From the NCBI GenBank assembly GCA_022452125.1, contig JAKURJ010000031.1:1-8170 (forward strand): a DNA stretch of 8,170 nucleotides, given 5' to 3'. Positions within the stretch are counted from its first letter, which is position 1; each line of letters starts with the position of its first letter. The position numbers and the translations under genes are program-made. The stretch is from Candidatus Poseidoniaceae archaeon (GTDB lineage Archaea; Thermoplasmatota; Poseidoniia; Poseidoniales; Poseidoniaceae). Positions 5,861-8,170 of the stretch are shown in pieces. The notes beneath the pieces are model-generated. The model had not been told where the DNA came from. It did not search any database and saw only the letters and a program-made list of their open reading frames with translations.

Positions 5861-5883
5861 AAGGCAGGTGGGCGGGCTGCCTT
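5861..5883. repeat. Inverted repeat between the SprT-like gene and tRNA-Ala
   Basis: AAGGCAG and CTGCCTT form a perfect 7-bp inverted repeat around a 9-nt G-rich loop (GTGGGCGGG). It ends 12 bp before the 5' end of tRNA-Ala and lies in the shared divergent promoter region, so it may be a binding site or a leader hairpin of the tRNA precursor. Confidence 0.5.
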
Positions 5884-5895
5884 AGGCAAAGCATC

Positions 5896-5968
5896 GGGCG
5901 CTTAGATCAGCTGGAAGATCGCTTGAGTGGCACTCAAGAGGCCGGGGGTTCAAATCCCCCAGCGTCCA
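5896..5968 (+). tRNA. tRNA-Ala (anticodon GGC)
   Basis: Acceptor GGGCGCT/AGCGTCC includes the G3-U70 pair that defines alanine identity, and the discriminator is A73. D-stem GATC/GATC, anticodon stem CTTGA/TCAAG with loop GTGGCAC (anticodon GGC) and T-arm GGGGG-TTCAAAT-CCCCC are all perfect. No intron, and CCA is not encoded. It is convergent with the ferritin-like gene, whose stop lies 5 nt beyond. Confidence 0.97.
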
Positions 5969-5973
5969 CTTAA

Positions 5974-6387
5974 TCAGTCGAGAAGTAATCTAATTTCTTC
6001 GACTGAACGCAACTCTGCGAGATAGATTTGCTCTACTGCATCGTATAATTCTCTGTCAGAAATTTCCTCGAGCAGTGGTAGCAACTCGCCGTATACTTCT
6101 GCAGCCTTAGTCTCAGTGGCGAGGGCGCCTTGGAGCATTTCTCGTGTTTCAGTAGTATGTGTTATCTCCATTTGGTCTCTGAGAGTTACACATTCTCCCC
6201 CGTGCTTGACAATCGCATTACGGATTGTTGCTGCGTGAACCATTGATTCATTCGCTTCTTGTTGAAACATTGGTTCCAGTTGGATTCTGTTCAGACCTCT
6301 TACATATGCAGCATAGTGCGCGTAAAGGTTGATTGCTCGAAGCTCTAATCCCAGCGCTTGATTCATTTTTTCTATCAGTTTTGACAT
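5974..6387 (-). CDS. Ferritin-like protein related to bacterioferritin, incomplete di-iron site
   Basis: This 137-residue, four-helix protein lines up with bacterioferritin from its first helix (LGLELRAINLYAHYAAYVRG) onward. Using E. coli bacterioferritin numbering as a guide, the ligand positions are Glu15 (18), Ser48 (51), His51 (54), Glu92 (94), Glu125 (127) and Ser128 (130). A bridging Glu and one His of the ferroxidase centre are therefore replaced by Ser. Met49 falls where the haem-binding Met52 lies. The protein is about 20 residues shorter than bacterioferritin and lacks the fifth helix, so a storage cage is doubtful. It may be a Dps- or rubrerythrin-like helper of unknown function. 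The ATG at 6387 is supported by a TATA-like TTTAATTT about 28 nt upstream. It is divergent from the phosphotransferase-like gene. Confidence 0.8.
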   Translation of the reverse strand: MSKLIEKMNQALGLELRAINLYAHYAAYVRGLNRIQLEPMFQQEANESMVHAATIRNAIVKHGGECVTLRDQMEITHTTETREMLQGALATETKAAEVYGELLPLLEEISDRELYDAVEQIYLAELRSVEEIRLLLD

Positions 6388-6411
6388 AGTAACACCGTTT
6401 AGGTCTAACGA

Positions 6412-6419
6412 AAATTAAA
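6412..6419 (-). promoter_or_regulatory. TATA-like box of the ferritin-like gene
   Basis: TTTAATTT on the minus strand is centred about 28 nt before ATG 6387, matching box A spacing for a leaderless or nearly leaderless mRNA. Confidence 0.5.
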
Positions 6420-6522
6420 TTCTCGTCTCTCTTTCGAATTTGGCTTGGCTGTTAAGTTAAAAAAGCCTTGCTTCAAAACCCTGAGGTTAACAATTGGGCT
6501 TTAACATCAAATGGCGTGATAA

Positions 6523-6534
6523 AGGATAAATCCT
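6523..6534 (+). promoter_or_regulatory. TATA-like box within a short palindrome, upstream of the phosphotransferase-like gene
   Basis: AGGATAAATCCT contains the AT-rich GATAAAT and is also an inverted repeat (AGGAT-AA-ATCCT). Transcription would start near 6555, about a dozen nucleotides before the TTG start at 6568. The rest of the roughly 180-bp divergent gap (6388-6567) shows only AT-rich sequence, including several GTTAA repeats. Confidence 0.35.
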
Positions 6535-6567
6535 CAACGTCTTAGCAAGCAATTAAGGCGAAGTGTT

Positions 6568-8170
6568 TTGATTTCTAATTCAAGATTTAGACAAGCGATT
6601 TTTGTCTTTATCCTGATTGCATTGCCTTCGTTCTTGGTAACTGGAAATTACATCATTTCTGATTCACCAGCACCTTTGGAAGGAATGGAAGAAAATCCAT
6701 ACCCGTCTAAACAACTCAGTGACGGTTTCCTGTTCGTAGTCATCGACGGCGGCGGCCGTAATATGATGGGAGACCCTGAATTAATGCCCAAACTGAATGC
6801 AAGAGTCCAAGATGGAGCATACATGGAAATAGAATCTAATCCGATGACTATGACTGCTATATGCGTCAAAGAAATTGCAACTGGCGTTCCTTCAAAACCA
6901 AATGAAGCTCTCTCAAACTTCCGCCCAGAACACCCAGGCACTCCCGATGGCTGGAAATTGGTTAGCACCCACGATGGAGATAATGATGGGAATTATGACC
7001 ATCAACTCGGAATCTTAGGAGATTATGTTTGGAAGGACCTCTATCCTGATAGAGAATTGATTCCCTTTTCTCAACACAGATATGGCCACGCAGATTACTA
7101 CCAAGGAGATGAAGAGGCATTTGTAACTCTGAGATCATGGCTTGAGGGCGAGGTCCCTAGAGGCTATGACAGAACACCAAATGTGATTGTAGCACATCTT
7201 TCAGGACTTGACAGCGTAGGGCATAGATACATGGTTAAGGACTCACCAGAGTTCGAAGAAAAGCTGCTTTGGCTAGATGATAATCTAGACATGATATTCG
7301 ATATCGTCCCAGATAATTGGACTGTATTAGTAACCTCAGACCACGGCCTAACAGACACAGGGCAACACGGTTCTCCCGAACCTGTAATCAGAGAGACTGC
7401 GGGATTCATGTGGGGGCCAAATGTTGCCGAAGGTGTAACTGTAAAGGGTATGGCTCAAAGAGACCTAGCGACAATTCCATCGATGATTTTCGGACTTCCG
7501 ATGCCTCATGCAATTCATGGAAAGGTTCCGCTGGACGCCTTCGACTTGACCAATGAAGAATATCAAGCGTACGAACAATGGAATTGGGATGCTGCTGTTG
7601 AGAGAAATGATTGGCTTGAAGCGAACGGACATTCCTATGTTGATGGCTTGTCTAAAGATAAAATTGAATGGGATAAAATCAGAGGTGATGAAATCGGTAT
7701 GAGAAGTATTGATTTGATCATATCTGGATTGGCAGTATTATTATTCAGTGGCTTTTTGTATAGATTTTTCAAATCCAATGAAAGTACAGCAGAATATGCT
7801 AATGAGGCTGCAATTGGATTCCTTGTTCTGTTCTCAATTTCTGCTTTTGTTTCATACAGTCGCGGCTGGCTAACATGGCTTTACTATCCGTTGGGATTCT
7901 TTGGCGTAATCGCACTTTATTGGCTATCCAAACAGTCAATTTCAGGTCGAAAAACCGCTACCAAAAGAAATGTTTGGATTTTATCTGCCGTCTTAGCTTT
8001 CACGATTATTTTCCCAGAAACAAGATTCACAATAATCGCTTTACCGATATGGATTGGATTGGTATTGATGATAGAAAATCGGATGTTCGTCAACAATGAC
8101 GACAAGACACCAAAGCGTTTGCTCATTCCATTGATATTGATTCTAATTGCTACAATATTCTTCTCCGATT
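6568..8170 (+). CDS. Alkaline-phosphatase-superfamily membrane protein, like GPI ethanolamine-phosphate transferase (partial)
   Basis: An open frame of 534 codons runs off the right edge. TTG 6568 is the only reasonable start after the in-frame TAA at 6520; the first in-frame ATG (6685) would cut off the N-terminal membrane helix (about 9-26). The extracellular catalytic domain shows alkaline-phosphatase-fold metal sites: Asp60 (VVIDGGG), Thr94 or Thr96 as nucleophile in PMTMTAICVKEIATG, His210, Asp215 and His219 in HLSGLDSVGH, and Asp258, His259 and His267 in SDHGLTDTGQHG. The Thr block resembles PPTTTMQRLKGLTTG of PIG-O/PIG-G proteins. From residue 381 on there are at least five or six membrane helices, as in those transferases. 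It probably moves a phospho-alcohol head group onto an envelope glycan or lipid; the actual substrate is unknown. Confidence 0.85.
   Translation, partial: MISNSRFRQAIFVFILIALPSFLVTGNYIISDSPAPLEGMEENPYPSKQLSDGFLFVVIDGGGRNMMGDPELMPKLNARVQDGAYMEIESNPMTMTAICVKEIATGVPSKPNEALSNFRPEHPGTPDGWKLVSTHDGDNDGNYDHQLGILGDYVWKDLYPDRELIPFSQHRYGHADYYQGDEEAFVTLRSWLEGEVPRGYDRTPNVIVAHLSGLDSVGHRYMVKDSPEFEEKLLWLDDNLDMIFDIVPDNWTVLVTSDHGLTDTGQHGSPEPVIRETAGFMWGPNVAEGVTVKGMAQRDLATIPSMIFGLPMPHAIHGKVPLDAFDLTNEEYQAYEQWNWDAAVERNDWLEANGHSYVDGLSKDKIEWDKIRGDEIGMRSIDLIISGLAVLLFSGFLYRFFKSNESTAEYANEAAIGFLVLFSISAFVSYSRGWLTWLYYPLGFFGVIALYWLSKQSISGRKTATKRNVWILSAVLAFTIIFPETRFTIIALPIWIGLVLMIENRMFVNNDDKTPKRLLIPLILILIATIFFSD

Noticed and set aside
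5820..5894. 25-residue N-terminal extension of the SprT-like protein from ATG 5894
   Set aside because: It has no family similarity, covers an inverted repeat and would start 2 nt from the divergent tRNA-Ala. ATG 5819 begins right at the conserved part.
1..8170. CRISPR arrays, insertion sequences, phage genes or a defence island
   Set aside because: No spaced direct repeats, transposase motifs, terminal inverted repeats or toxin-antitoxin-like gene pairs were seen. The genes are ordinary chromosomal ones.

Overview
The window looks like a chromosomal segment of a mesophilic archaeon. The supporting signs are a gene for the tiny archaeal/eukaryotic ribosomal protein eL41, a tRNA-Trp gene interrupted at the 37/38 archaeal intron site, AT-rich TATA-like boxes about 25-34 nt before start codons with little or no Shine-Dalgarno sequence, and secreted or membrane proteins with Asp/Asn-rich calcium-type loops. 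The gene styles (membrane-anchored subtilase, SprT-like protein, GPI-transferase-like membrane protein) suggest a planktonic Thermoplasmatota lineage such as marine group II (Poseidoniia). That placement is inference; no rRNA gene is present.

Layout, mostly on the minus strand and read from right to left. A divergent pair sits at 5974-8170: a ferritin-like protein (minus) and a large alkaline-phosphatase-superfamily membrane protein (plus, running off the right edge). tRNA-Ala(GGC) lies at 5896-5968 on the plus strand. Then, all on the minus strand, come a SprT-like zinc protein, tRNA-Arg(UCU), a pirin, eL41, an intron-containing tRNA-Trp(CCA), a subtilase read as two open frames separated by one in-frame TAG, a class I aminotransferase, and a membrane protein with a CxxCxxC cluster that starts 1 nt after the aminotransferase stop and runs off the left edge. 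There is no gene-free stretch longer than about 300 bases.

The most notable structure is the 115-nt tRNA-Trp intron. It holds a complete box C/D guide RNA with stem, box C, D', C' and D. Its D guide pairs with the unspliced anticodon/intron junction and places C34 exactly at the fifth nucleotide upstream of box D. This is the arrangement known for other euryarchaeal pre-tRNA-Trp introns, with an unusual paired C/C change in the kink-turn. Other points worth a second look are the amber codon inside the subtilase catalytic domain, a G1/A72 mismatch in tRNA-Trp, a perfect palindrome against the pirin TATA box, and a bacterioferritin-like protein lacking two di-iron ligands.

Functionally the segment mixes translation (eL41, three tRNAs), proteolysis (subtilase, SprT-like), amino acid metabolism (aminotransferase), redox or iron-related proteins (pirin, ferritin-like) and envelope modification (phosphotransferase-like). 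The only strong operon signals are subtilase-aminotransferase-membrane protein (gaps 25 and 1 nt), eL41-tRNA-Trp (22 nt) and SprT-tRNA-Arg (32 nt).
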